Positions 8,994-17,592 of a DNA stretch of 64,000 bases are shown in pieces. The translations under genes and the position numbers were made by a program. The DNA lies in contig VGDL01000008.1 of the NCBI GenBank assembly GCA_016869735.1, positions 20,390 through 84,389 of the forward strand, given 5' to 3'. The stretch comes from Alphaproteobacteria bacterium. GTDB lineage: Bacteria > Pseudomonadota > Alphaproteobacteria > Acetobacterales > Acetobacteraceae. The first letter of the stretch is position 1; each line of letters starts with the position of its first letter. The notes beneath the pieces are model-generated. The model saw only the letters and a list, made by a program, of their open reading frames with translations, did not search any database and was not told the origin of the DNA.

Positions 8994-9979
8994 GCGAGGT
9001 TCGCGAAAAGCGCCCCGGCCCGCCACGCGGCAAGAACCGCCAGCACAAGAAGCCGAAGGGCATTGCGCTGGATGGTTGGCTGATCATTGACAAGCCAACG
9101 GGTGTTGGTTCGACCGATGTGGTCACGCTGTGCAAGCGTGGCTTCAATGCCCAAAAATGCGGCCATGGCGGTACGCTTGATCCGCTGGCAACGGGTGTGC
9201 TGCCAATTGCCTTTGGTGCGGCGACGAAAACCGTGCCCTATGTGATGGATGGCACGAAGACCTATCGTTTCACGCTGAAATTCGGCGAAGCGCGAGATTC
9301 CGATGATGCCGATGGCAAGGTGATTGCCACGTCAGATGTGCGGCCTGATGACGCGACCATTCGCGCCGCGCTGCCGCAATTCATTGGCGATATCATGCAG
9401 GTGCCGCCCATATTCTCGGCCATCAAGGTCGCGGGCGAACGCGCCTATGATCTGGCGCGCGCCGGCGAAATCCCGGAATTGGCGCCGCGCCCGGCCCGGG
9501 TGGATCGGTTTGAGCTGATTGAACGCCCAGATGCCGACACGGCGGTGTTTTTCGTTGAATCCGGCAAGGGCGTTTATATGCGGAGCCTGGCGCGCGATAT
9601 TGCGCGGGCCTGTGGTTCGGTTGGGCATATCACAGCGTTGCGCCGCATGCGTGTTGGGCCTTTTCACGAAAAAGATGCCGTAGCCCTGGACAAGATCGCC
9701 GTTTCCGGCGATATGCCGCTCCCTCCCCCGGCGCTTTTGCTCCCGGTGACGACCGCGCTGGCCGACATCCCGGCGCTGGCCCTCACGGAAGCGGAAGCCG
9801 CGCGGCTCTCCTTCGGTCAGCATATTCCGCTGGTTGAATTGATGGGCCGGGTCCCGCGTGAGGCCAACCCCGATGGGGGCCTGGCCAGAGCGATGGTGGG
9901 GGAGCGCCTGATGGGTCTTGCCCGCTTGGAAGAAGGCTTGCTGAAGCCAGAGCGTTGGTTGGGCCAGGGCGGTTCTTGA
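8990..9979 (+). CDS. truB: tRNA pseudouridine-55 synthase
   Basis: Makes pseudouridine 55 in the T loop of tRNA. 329 residues. The catalytic aspartate is D64 in GHGGTLDPLATGVLP. Downstream are the KTYRF and GDIMQVPPIFSAIKVAGERAY segments, and the C-terminal domain is complete. The N-terminus carries a short Lys/Arg-rich extension ahead of GWLIIDKPTGVGS. It overlaps rbfA by four bases and precedes rpsO by 39 bases. Confidence 0.96.
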   Translation: MSEVREKRPGPPRGKNRQHKKPKGIALDGWLIIDKPTGVGSTDVVTLCKRGFNAQKCGHGGTLDPLATGVLPIAFGAATKTVPYVMDGTKTYRFTLKFGEARDSDDADGKVIATSDVRPDDATIRAALPQFIGDIMQVPPIFSAIKVAGERAYDLARAGEIPELAPRPARVDRFELIERPDADTAVFFVESGKGVYMRSLARDIARACGSVGHITALRRMRVGPFHEKDAVALDKIAVSGDMPLPPPALLLPVTTALADIPALALTEAEAARLSFGQHIPLVELMGRVPREANPDGGLARAMVGERLMGLARLEEGLLKPERWLGQGGS

Positions 9980-9987
9980 ACCAGATT

Positions 9988-9999
9988 GGGGTTCGCCCC
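9988..9999 (+). promoter_or_regulatory. Small UUCG hairpin ahead of rpsO
   Basis: GGGG-TTCG-CCCC, a four-pair stem with the very stable UUCG tetraloop, lies between truB and the rpsO ribosome site. In other bacteria S15 binds structured RNA at its own mRNA start; this hairpin is a possible part of such control, but it is short and may be incidental. Confidence 0.3.
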
Positions 10000-10018
10000 G
10001 CACCATAGGAGAAATCCG

Positions 10019-10288
10019 ATGTCGATCACCGCGGAGCGTCGCACGACGCTTATTTCTGAATACGCCACCAAGCAGGGCGATACCGGCAGCCCGGAAGTGC
10101 AGGTGGCCCTGCTGTCTGAGCGCATTTCCAACCTGACCGAGCATCTGAAGACCCACGCCAAGGATTTCCATTCCCGGCGCGGTTTGCTTGTGCTGGTGGG
10201 TCAGCGTCGTGGCCTGTTGGATTACCTGAAGAAGAAGGACCAGAAGCGGTATGAAACGCTGATCGGTCGCCTGGGGCTGCGGCGGTAG
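10019..10288 (+). CDS. rpsO: 30S ribosomal protein S15
   Basis: Binds 16S rRNA early in 30S assembly. 89 residues, full family length, with [22 protein letters not shown] and the C-terminal [13 protein letters not shown] segment. The ATG at 10019 has TAGGAGA about nine bases ahead; the open frame upstream (from 9986) has no S15 similarity. A strong terminator follows. Confidence 0.97.
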   Translation: MSITAERRTTLISEYATKQGDTGSPEVQVALLSERISNLTEHLKTHAKDFHSRRGLLVLVGQRRGLLDYLKKKDQKRYETLIGRLGLRR

Positions 10289-10324
10289 TTTTTTCTATCT
10301 GGCGGTTACCGCCATTGGAAAAGG

Positions 10325-10354
10325 AAAGGGGGTTTAAGCCCCCTTTTTGCTTTT
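10325..10354 (+). terminator. Intrinsic terminator after rpsO
   Basis: AAAGGGGG (10325-10332) and CCCCCTTT (10339-10346) form an eight-pair stem, followed by TTTTTGCTTTT. It ends the rimP-rpsO operon. The convergent gene ends at 10363 and may use the same hairpin from the other side. Confidence 0.85.
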
Positions 10355-10362
10355 CTGCCCGC

Positions 10363-10953
10363 CTATTTTTTGCTGGCCGGCGGTAGCCCCGGAAGCGTGC
10401 CCCCCGGCATTTGCATGGCAGGCGTGCCGGCCGGGCGTTGGAAGCGCGCCACATCCTGGGTGCCATAGGTCACGCGCAACGCCTCAAGCCCGCCTTGCAT
10501 GCCCTGGGCCGCGCCTTGGGACCGCAGCATCACCCCATCATCGGTGAAGCAGCCGGTGCCGGAACCCTGCGGCCCTTCATGCCGCCAATTGGTGCAGGCA
10601 ACACCAGCCACACGATCCGCCCCAAGTTTGGTGAAGCGCGCGGATTCGAGTGCGCGTACATGGGCGGCCGCCTGGGCCATGGGGATATCCATCACCATGG
10701 GCTGGGGTATTTCCATGACCGCAAAACCCTTCTGCCCGGCGAAATCGGCGATGGTGTAGCCCATGCCCGGCAGTTCCACGCGCATCAGCCGCGCCGCCGC
10801 CGCCCAGGCCATGGTGATTTCCTGCATGGGGCCAGCGCCGGAAACGCGGTAGGTCACGGCCACGTCGCGGCTTGGGAAAAGCCGCGGCGCGTCCTGCGCC
10901 AAAGCCGGCAGGCTGAAAGCAAGGGCGCTGATCGCGAGAAAAATAGACCGCAT
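10363..10953 (-). CDS. Secreted protein, DUF4412-like
   Basis: 196 residues with a classical signal peptide (cleavage after the ALAQ region) and no membrane segment afterwards. The mature part has repeated Met-rich strand-like segments (VELPGMGYTI, MEIPQPMVMDIPM) and two to three cysteines (VACTNW, TGCFTDD) that may form a disulfide; this pattern resembles DUF4412 proteins of unknown function. The start at 10953 is chosen for its AGGAG and signal peptide; the frame extends upstream without either. It sits between rpsO and pnp on the opposite strand, an insertion in an otherwise conserved order. Confidence 0.7.
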   Translation of the reverse strand: MRSIFLAISALAFSLPALAQDAPRLFPSRDVAVTYRVSGAGPMQEITMAWAAAARLMRVELPGMGYTIADFAGQKGFAVMEIPQPMVMDIPMAQAAAHVRALESARFTKLGADRVAGVACTNWRHEGPQGSGTGCFTDDGVMLRSQGAAQGMQGGLEALRVTYGTQDVARFQRPAGTPAMQMPGGTLPGLPPASKK

Positions 10954-11296
10954 GGGATGCTCCTGAAGGTGTCCGAAACCGGACCGGCAGGGACTCTGCC
11001 CCCGAATTGCGGCGAAAATCGTAAAATTCCCGCCCAATTCCGCCCCTTTCCCCGCTGTGGCGCAAGTTTCTGGTGGCAATTTCCTGCAATCCGCGCCATA
11101 TGCCCGCTTGGTGTTGCCCGGCCGGAAGCCGGGGCGCCAACCGCCGCGCACGCTGCGGGTTAGGACAGTGTTTCAAGCCGTGGCTTCGGAATAGGGACCA
11201 CCGCGGCGTTTCCGGCCACATGGGCGGCCTTCCCGTCGCGCCTTTTCGCGATGGGCCCACCCCATGCCGCCCGAGACGCCGAGCAAACGGCCCCGC
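10954..11296. other. Intergenic region upstream of the pnp leader
   Basis: No convincing gene or RNA is visible here. The region must carry the promoters for the reverse-strand secreted protein and for pnp, but I could not pick clear -35/-10 pairs. The structured pnp leader begins at its right edge. Confidence 0.5.
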
Positions 11297-11436
11297 CACC
11301 GAGTATCCTCGGTGCTTTCCTGTCTTCACCCCTTGCGTCGCATTCCGGGGCCATTCGGCCCCTTCTGCCGCGCTGTCGCCCAAAGGGGGCGCGGCGTGGT
11401 TCGCGCTGGCATGGGCCAGCGCCCGAGAGGATGACG
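11297..11436 (+). promoter_or_regulatory. Structured 5' leader of pnp with four hairpins
   Basis: Four hairpins follow one another before the start codon. (1) CACCGAG/CTCGGTG, loop TATC, 11297-11314. (2) GGGGCC/GGCCCC, loop ATTC, 11347-11362. (3) A longer imperfect GC-rich stem, 11367-11395. (4) GCGCTGGC/GCCAGCGC, loop ATGG, 11403-11422, ending a few bases before the GAGAGG ribosome site. In E. coli pnp is autoregulated through RNase III cleavage of a leader hairpin followed by PNPase action; by analogy this leader may do the same. Confidence 0.5.
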
Positions 11437-13638
11437 ATGTTCGACAATTACTTCCGCAAGGAAATCGCCTGGGGCGGCAAGACCCTGGTTCTGGAAAGCG
11501 GCAAGATCGCCCGCCAGGCCGATGGTGCCGTGATGGCCCGCCTGGGTGACACGATTGTGCTTTGCACCGCCGTTGGTGCGCGTTCCGCAAAGCCTGGTCA
11601 GGATTTCTTCCCGCTGACCGTGCATTATCAGGAAAAGACCTTCGCCGCCGGCAAGATCCCGGGCGGCTTCTTCAAGCGTGAAGGCCGCCCTTCTGAATCC
11701 GAGACGCTGATTTCGCGCCTGATTGACCGCCCGATCCGCCCGCTTTTCCCTGAGGGCTTTCGCAACGAAGTCCAGGTGATTGCGACCGTGCTGTCGCATG
11801 ATATGGAAAATGATCCCGATATCGTTGCCATGGTGGGCTGCTCCGCCGCGCTGACGTTGTCCGGCATCCCCTTTTTCGGCCCGGTCGGCGCAGCGCGCGT
11901 TGGCTATATCAATGGCGCCTATGTGCTGAACCCGACTGCCGATCAGCGCAAGGAAAGCGTGCTGGATCTGGTGCTGGCCGGCACCGCCGAAGGCGTGCTG
12001 ATGGTGGAATCGGAAGCGAGCGAATTGACGGAAGAAGTCATGCTCGGTGCCGTCACCTTCGGCCATGCGGCCTTCCAGCCGGTGATCCAGGCGATCATTG
12101 AATTGGCTGAAGTTGCCTCCAAGGAACCCTGGCCGCTGCCGGAGCCTTCGGAAGCGGAAGTCGCACTCAAGAAGCGCATCGCCGAATTGGGCCGCGCCGA
12201 TATGGCCGTTGCCTATACGGAAACGCAGAAGCTGGTCCGCCAGGATAAGGTGGGCGCGGTGAAGAAGAAGGTGATTGCAGCCCTTGAAGCCGAAGGTGCT
12301 GATGTGAACCTGGCGAAGGGCTTGCTCAAGGAATTGGAAGCGGATGTGGTCCGCAACAATATCCTTGACACCGGCAAGCGGATTGACGGGCGTGACACAC
12401 GCACCGTGCGCCCCATCATGGCGGAAGTGGGCGTGCTGCCGCGCGCGCATGGGTCAGCACTTTTCACCCGTGGTGAAACCCAGGCGCTGTGCGTGGCAAC
12501 ACTCGGCACCGGCCAGGATGAGCAGGTGATTGATGCGCTGGCCGGTGAATACCGCGAAGATTTCATGCTGCACTATAATTTCCCGCCCTATTCGGTGAAT
12601 GAAACGGGCCGCATGGGCAGCCCCGGCCGGCGTGAAGTGGGCCATGGCAAGCTTGCCTGGCGCGCCATTCATCCGCTGCTGCCGGAGAAGGAAAAATTCC
12701 CCTACACCGTGCGCGTGGTCTCCGAAATCACGGAAAGCAATGGCTCATCTTCCATGGCGACGGTCTGCGGGACATCGCTTTCCATGATGGATGCCGGCGT
12801 GCCGCTGAAGCGCCCTTGCGCGGGCATTGCGATGGGCCTGATCAAGGAAGATCGTGGCTTCGCCGTGCTGTCCGATATTCTGGGCGATGAGGATCACCTC
12901 GGCGATATGGATTTCAAGGTGGCCGGAACGGAAGTGGGGATTACCTCGCTCCAGATGGACATCAAGATCACCTCCATCACGCCGGAAATCATGCGCATTG
13001 CGGTGGAACAGGCGCGTGAAGGCCGGCTGCATATCCTTGGCGAAATGGCCAAGGGGCTGACGGGCGCGCGCACCGATGTGGCGGCGACCGCGCCGCGCAT
13101 CACCGTGATCAATGTGCCGAAGGACAAGATCCGTGATGTGATCGGTTCCGGCGGCAAGGTCATTCGTGAAATCACGGAACAGACCGGCACCAAGGTGGAT
13201 ATCGAAGATGACGGCACCATCAAGGTTGCCGCCACCAGCATTGAAGCCGCGCAGCGCGCCATTGATTGGATCAAGGGCATTGTGGCGGAACCGGAACTTG
13301 GCGCGATCTATAACGGGAAGGTCGTGAAGACCGCCGATTTCGGCGCCTTCGTGAATTTCCTCGGCGCCAAGGATGGGCTGGTGCATATCTCGGAACTCGC
13401 GAATGATCGCGTGAACAAGACCACCGATATCGTCAAGGACGGCGATGCGGTCAAGGTCAAGGTCATTGGCTTTGATGAGCGCGGCAAGGTGAAGCTTTCC
13501 ATGCGCGTCGTGGATCAGGCGACGGGTGCGGATATCACCGAACAGGTCGGCGCCAAGCGCCCGCGCCCGGAAGGTGATGACCGCCGTGGCGGTGAACGTG
13601 GTGAACGCCGCGAACGCCGTGAACCGCGGGGCGATTGA
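11437..13638 (+). CDS. pnp: Polyribonucleotide nucleotidyltransferase (PNPase)
   Basis: 3'-5' phosphorolytic exoribonuclease of RNA decay. 733 residues: first RNase PH domain, helical linker domain, second RNase PH domain (with [18 protein letters not shown]), KH domain near 555 ([13 protein letters not shown]), S1 domain near 625-690, and a basic tail of [14 protein letters not shown] type. The start is the ATG at 11437, because GAGAGG (11425-11430) is six bases ahead; the ATG at 11431 directly touches that site and is too close. The open frame upstream covers the structured leader and is not coding. Confidence 0.95.
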   Translation: MFDNYFRKEIAWGGKTLVLESGKIARQADGAVMARLGDTIVLCTAVGARSAKPGQDFFPLTVHYQEKTFAAGKIPGGFFKREGRPSESETLISRLIDRPIRPLFPEGFRNEVQVIATVLSHDMENDPDIVAMVGCSAALTLSGIPFFGPVGAARVGYINGAYVLNPTADQRKESVLDLVLAGTAEGVLMVESEASELTEEVMLGAVTFGHAAFQPVIQAIIELAEVASKEPWPLPEPSEAEVALKKRIAELGRADMAVAYTETQKLVRQDKVGAVKKKVIAALEAEGADVNLAKGLLKELEADVVRNNILDTGKRIDGRDTRTVRPIMAEVGVLPRAHGSALFTRGETQALCVATLGTGQDEQVIDALAGEYREDFMLHYNFPPYSVNETGRMGSPGRREVGHGKLAWRAIHPLLPEKEKFPYTVRVVSEITESNGSSSMATVCGTSLSMMDAGVPLKRPCAGIAMGLIKEDRGFAVLSDILGDEDHLGDMDFKVAGTEVGITSLQMDIKITSITPEIMRIAVEQAREGRLHILGEMAKGLTGARTDVAATAPRITVINVPKDKIRDVIGSGGKVIREITEQTGTKVDIEDDGTIKVAATSIEAAQRAIDWIKGIVAEPELGAIYNGKVVKTADFGAFVNFLGAKDGLVHISELANDRVNKTTDIVKDGDAVKVKVIGFDERGKVKLSMRVVDQATGADITEQVGAKRPRPEGDDRRGGERGERRERREPRGD

Positions 13639-13654
13639 CCCTGGCTGACCCAAA

Positions 13655-13681
13655 CCCCGCCCCCTGACATGAGGGGCGGGG
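13655..13681 (+). terminator. Hairpin after pnp
   Basis: CCCCGCCCC (13655-13663) and GGGGCGGGG (13673-13681) pair perfectly over nine bases with a nine-base loop. No T tract follows, so it may work as a weak terminator or as a 3'-end barrier to exonucleases. Confidence 0.5.
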
Positions 13682-13729
13682 CATGGCATAACGTCACAAA
13701 ATTGTGATTCTTTCGGGGAGCGCCGTTAC

Positions 13730-15130
13730 TTGAAGGCTATCAATACAATCCGGATGGGGGGCGTTGATGTCCTGCCGCTGGTCGAAGGCGGCAAAGGGGT
13801 TGCCGTTTCCAATGGTCGCACTTGCGGCGCCTGGGCATCGGCTGGCGGCGTTGGCACATTCTCGGCCGTCAATGCCGATAGCTATGACTCGGATGGCAGT
13901 ATCATCCGCCAAATCTATCACGGCAAAACGCGCCGCGACCGGCATGAAGAATTGGTTGAATACGGCATTAAAGGCGGCATCGCCCAAGCCCAGCGAGCCT
14001 GGGATATGGCCGGCGACAAGGGGCGCATCCACGCCAATATCCTGTGGGAAATGGGTGGCGCCGAACGCGTCGCGCGCGGTATGCTGGAAGGCGCGCGGGG
14101 CTTGATCCATGGCGTCACCTGTGGCGCGGGTATGCCCTATAAGCTCGCGGAAGTCGCGCGGGATTTCGGCATTCATTACTATCCGATCATTTCTTCCGCC
14201 CGTGCTTTCGCGGCCTTGTGGAAGCGTTCCTATCACAAGACGCGCGAATGGCTGGGCGGCGTGGTATATGAAGACCCGTGGCTGGCCGGCGGGCATAACG
14301 GGCTTTCCAACAGCGAAAACCCGAAAGTGCCGGAAGCGCCATTTCCGCGCGTGCTGAAGCTGCGCCAGCAAATGCGCGAATTTGGTCTTGGCGATGTGCC
14401 AATCATCATGGCGGGTGGCGTCTGGTGGCTGGAAGAATGGGAAGATTGGATCGACAATCCTGATCTTGGCCCCATCGCTTTCCAATTCGGCACGCGCCCT
14501 TTGCTCACCCAGGAAAGCCCAATCAGCGATGCCTGGAAGCAGCGGCTGCTGACGCTGAAGCCGGGCGATGTGCTGCTGCAGCCTTTCTCGCCCACAGGCT
14601 TCTATTCTTCCGCCGTGCGCAATGAATTCCTGCGCGAATTGGAAGACCGCAATGAACGGCAAGTCGCCTACACGGCGGAACCGGTTGGCGAACATCTGGC
14701 GGAATATGGTGTCGGCCCGCGCAAGCGCCCGGTTTTTGTCGCGCCGCATGACCTGGCGCGCATCGCCCATTGGGAAGCGGACGGCTTCACGGAAGCCATG
14801 CGCACGCCGGACAATACGCTGATTTTCGTGACGCCCGAAAAATCGCGCGAAATCGTCAAGGATCAGGTGGATTGCATGGGCTGTCTTTCGGCCTGCCGCT
14901 TTTCCAACTGGTCCCAGCATGAACCGGATTTTGACAATGGCCGCCGCGCCGATCCGCGCAGCTTCTGCATTCAAAAGACGCTGCAGGATGTCAGCCATGA
15001 TGGGGCGCTGGAAAAGAACCTGATGTTCGCCGGGCATAATGCCTATCGCTTCGGGCAAGACCCCTTCTATTCCAACGGCTTCATCCCAAGTGCCACGCAA
15101 TTGGTGGAACGCATCCTGACGGGGCGCTGA
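13730..15130 (+). CDS. Nitronate monooxygenase-like flavoprotein with a cysteine cluster
   Basis: 466 residues of the NPD/nitronate monooxygenase superfamily, expected to be an FMN TIM barrel (VSNGRTCGAWASAGGVGTFS near the start, HGVTCGAGMP, IIMAGGVW and FQFGTRPLL barrel-strand motifs). Substrate unknown. The C-terminal third has C382-x2-C385-x3-C389 and a further C413, a spacing reminiscent of [4Fe-4S] sites in dienoyl-CoA-reductase-type flavoproteins and not expected in simple nitronate monooxygenases. The start is TTG 13730 with GGGGAG nine bases upstream; an ATG at 13754 is the alternative. A hydrolase gene follows seven bases later. Confidence 0.7.
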   Translation: MKAINTIRMGGVDVLPLVEGGKGVAVSNGRTCGAWASAGGVGTFSAVNADSYDSDGSIIRQIYHGKTRRDRHEELVEYGIKGGIAQAQRAWDMAGDKGRIHANILWEMGGAERVARGMLEGARGLIHGVTCGAGMPYKLAEVARDFGIHYYPIISSARAFAALWKRSYHKTREWLGGVVYEDPWLAGGHNGLSNSENPKVPEAPFPRVLKLRQQMREFGLGDVPIIMAGGVWWLEEWEDWIDNPDLGPIAFQFGTRPLLTQESPISDAWKQRLLTLKPGDVLLQPFSPTGFYSSAVRNEFLRELEDRNERQVAYTAEPVGEHLAEYGVGPRKRPVFVAPHDLARIAHWEADGFTEAMRTPDNTLIFVTPEKSREIVKDQVDCMGCLSACRFSNWSQHEPDFDNGRRADPRSFCIQKTLQDVSHDGALEKNLMFAGHNAYRFGQDPFYSNGFIPSATQLVERILTGR

Positions 15131-15137
15131 GGCCGTT

Positions 15138-16103
15138 ATGCTCGCGCCCGTCTCACTCGCCGCCTGGGGCAGTTTCCATGTTGGCGGGCGGGAAGTCACC
15201 ATCGCTGATCAGCCCGCGCGTGAGGTGCTTTTCACGCCGGGCGGCGTGCCCGCCAAGGTGGACCCCAACGGTACCTATTTGATCGGTGCGCTTTACGCGC
15301 AATACATGATCCCCGCCGCGCCGCGTGGGCGCGCACCATTGCTGATGTGGCATGGCGGTGGGCTTTCCGGTGTTTGTTGGGAGACCACGCCCGATGGCCG
15401 CGAAGGCTGGCAGCATTATTTTCTGCGCCAAGGCTGGCCGGTTTATGTGAGCGATGCGGTGGAACGCGGCCGTTCCGGCTGGTCCCTGATCCCTGAGGTC
15501 ACTGGCGGCACCGCACTGACGCTCCCGATAGACAATCCTTTTGAGCGTTTTCGGATTGGCGCTGGCCCCGGTTCCTATCAGCGCGGCGAAGTGCTGCCAG
15601 GCAATCAATTCCCCGCCGATGATGCCAGTTACCGTAATTTCATGCGCCAGATCGTGCCGCGCTTCACGACGACGGATGAATTGAGCCTTGATGCCTATGA
15701 TGCGCTGCTTGCCCGTGTTGGGCCGGCAGTGGTGATGGCGCATAGCCAGGGCGGGTTTTTTGCCTGGAATGCGGCGCAGCGTCGGCCTGATGCGCTGCGC
15801 GCCCTGGTGCTGGTGGAGCCTGCCTCCATTGGCGATCCCGCGCAGATCGCCAAATTACGCGATATTCCCGTGCTGATGATCTATGGGGATTACATCAAGG
15901 AAGATGCGCGCTGGCCCGATATTCGCGCGCGCGGCATTGCCTTCGCAGAAGCGCTCCGCGCCGCAGGTGGCTCGGTTGATGCCGTGGACCTGCCCGAACA
16001 CGGCATCACCGGCAATAGTCACATGATCATGATGGACCGCAATAGTGACCAGGTGGCGGCACTTGTGCAGGGCTGGCTCGCGGCACGCGGGCTATGGGCC
16101 TGA
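15138..16103 (+). CDS. Alpha/beta hydrolase (esterase-like)
   Basis: 321 residues, single hydrolase domain. The oxyanion segment HGGGLSG is near residue 72, the nucleophile S203 lies in AHSQGG, and H295 (NSHMIMMDRNSD) is the likely catalytic histidine; the acid is probably an Asp between them. No signal peptide is evident. It starts seven bases after the flavoprotein stop, with GAGG ahead of the ATG, so the two are co-transcribed and may act on the same compound. Substrate unknown. Confidence 0.8.
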   Translation: MLAPVSLAAWGSFHVGGREVTIADQPAREVLFTPGGVPAKVDPNGTYLIGALYAQYMIPAAPRGRAPLLMWHGGGLSGVCWETTPDGREGWQHYFLRQGWPVYVSDAVERGRSGWSLIPEVTGGTALTLPIDNPFERFRIGAGPGSYQRGEVLPGNQFPADDASYRNFMRQIVPRFTTTDELSLDAYDALLARVGPAVVMAHSQGGFFAWNAAQRRPDALRALVLVEPASIGDPAQIAKLRDIPVLMIYGDYIKEDARWPDIRARGIAFAEALRAAGGSVDAVDLPEHGITGNSHMIMMDRNSDQVAALVQGWLAARGLWA

Positions 16104-16148
16104 TTAACCGGCTTTTCCTTCAACACTTTCGGGTCTAGCATCACCTTC

Positions 16149-16222
16149 GCTATCGCGCGATCCGCCATTGCGGTTCACGCGATAGCATAAAAATTTGGGC
16201 GGCTGATTCACCGCTTCGGTGA
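16149..16222. repeat. Palindromic intergenic element (two hairpins)
   Basis: GCTATCGCG (16149-16157) and CGCGATAGC (16178-16186) form a perfect nine-pair stem enclosing an inner CCGC/GCGG stem. A second hairpin, TCACCG/CGGTGA, follows at 16208-16222. They fill much of the gap between the hydrolase and the MFS gene. The paired layout resembles dispersed palindromic repeats; no second copy is seen in this window. Confidence 0.4.
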
Positions 16223-16265
16223 TTCCACCTACGCGGATCAGACGCCATAAGGAAGCGTGCCTGGA

Positions 16266-17477
16266 ATGTCTGTGCTTGATGGTGCCGCGCGGCGGAATCT
16301 TTTTCTCTTGGCCTGTTGTCAGGCCATTGGTCAGGCCGGCAATACGCTGATGTTCGCCGCCACCGCGCTTTCCGTGGTGACCTTCTACCATAACCGGGAC
16401 CTGGCGACCCTTCCCGTCACCTTGCAGCATCTGGGCATTATGATCGCGGTGTTTCCCGCCGCCGCACTGATGCAGCGTATGGGAAGGCGCTTTGGTTTTC
16501 GGATCGGTTCCATCTTCGGCATGGTGGGGGGCGCGATTGTGGCGCTGGGGCTTTATACCGCGACCTTCGCGCTGATGTGCCTGGGCGGCCTGATCCTGGG
16601 TTATGCAGTGGCCAGCCTGCAAATGTATCGCTTCGCGGCGGTGGAACTTGTCCCCGCTTCCTATCGCGCCAAGGCAATTTCCTGGGTGACGGCGGGCGGC
16701 GTGGTGGCCGGCATTATCGGCCCCAGCATTGTGCGCGTTTCGCATGACCAGATGTTGCCGCTGTATTTTGCGACCTATATCGCGCTGATCGGCATTCATG
16801 CTGTGGTCTTCACCATCATGGGCTTCATCAAATTCCCGCCCATGCAGGAAGCCACGGTGAAAGCGGATGGCAGCGCGGTTGCGCCACCGCGCCCCTTGTT
16901 TGAAATTGCGTCTCAGCCGCGGTTCATCGCCGCCGTGATTTCCGGCATGGTGGCGTTTGGCATCATGTCATTTCTGATGAGTGCCTCACCCCTCGCGATT
17001 GTGGCTTGTGGCTTGCCGCATACGGAAGCGCATTGGGTGATCTTCATGCATGTGATGGGGATGTTCGTACCATCCTTCTTCACCGGCAATCTGATCACGC
17101 GTTATGGCACCACCAATGTCATGTTCTGGGGCATTGCGCTTCTGCTACTCGGTGTATTCGCCGCACTTGCTGGCAATCATGAATGGCATTTCCGCATTGC
17201 GCTGACGCTGAACGGCGTGGGCTGGAACTTCCTGTTCATCGGCGCCACCAATCTGGTGACCACCTGCTACCGTCCGAATGAACGCGGCAAGGCGCAGGCG
17301 CTGAATGACTTCCTGGTGTTCGGCACCACCGCGACCGCGAGCTTCCTGGCCGGCTTCCTGCATGAGCATTTCGGCTGGGTGCCGCTGAATTGGGCTTCCA
17401 TCCCGCTGCTGCTGGTGGCGGTGCTGGCGGTGACCTGGCTGCGCTTTCAGCGCGAACCGGCAAAAGCGGCGGCGTAA
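16266..17477 (+). CDS. MFS transporter
   Basis: 403 residues with about twelve hydrophobic segments and the MFS loop motif after helix 2 (MQRMGRRFGFRIG). The N-terminus is short and the middle loop (KFPPMQEATVKADG) separates two six-helix halves. Probably a proton-coupled exporter or importer; the sequence gives no substrate. The ATG at 16266 is chosen because GGAAG lies ten bases ahead; a GTG at 16257 is too close to that site. Confidence 0.8.
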   Translation: MSVLDGAARRNLFLLACCQAIGQAGNTLMFAATALSVVTFYHNRDLATLPVTLQHLGIMIAVFPAAALMQRMGRRFGFRIGSIFGMVGGAIVALGLYTATFALMCLGGLILGYAVASLQMYRFAAVELVPASYRAKAISWVTAGGVVAGIIGPSIVRVSHDQMLPLYFATYIALIGIHAVVFTIMGFIKFPPMQEATVKADGSAVAPPRPLFEIASQPRFIAAVISGMVAFGIMSFLMSASPLAIVACGLPHTEAHWVIFMHVMGMFVPSFFTGNLITRYGTTNVMFWGIALLLLGVFAALAGNHEWHFRIALTLNGVGWNFLFIGATNLVTTCYRPNERGKAQALNDFLVFGTTATASFLAGFLHEHFGWVPLNWASIPLLLVAVLAVTWLRFQREPAKAAA

Positions 17478-17527
17478 AACGCTGCGGCGCCGCCGTAATG
17501 CTGCCATCGCCGTGGCGTTTCCTGATA

Positions 17528-17555
17528 TTGCGCGGGTGTTTCCAAACCCGCGCAA
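17528..17555 (+). other. Ten-pair hairpin upstream of the envelope cluster
   Basis: TTGCGCGGGT and ACCCGCGCAA pair perfectly with an eight-base loop. It lies between the MFS stop and the first gene of the paralog cluster, 37 bases ahead of that ATG. It could end MFS transcription (no T tract) or control the cluster. Confidence 0.4.
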
Positions 17556-17592
17556 CCTGGTCTAGCCTTTCCTGGTTAAATCCCGAGGTCCC

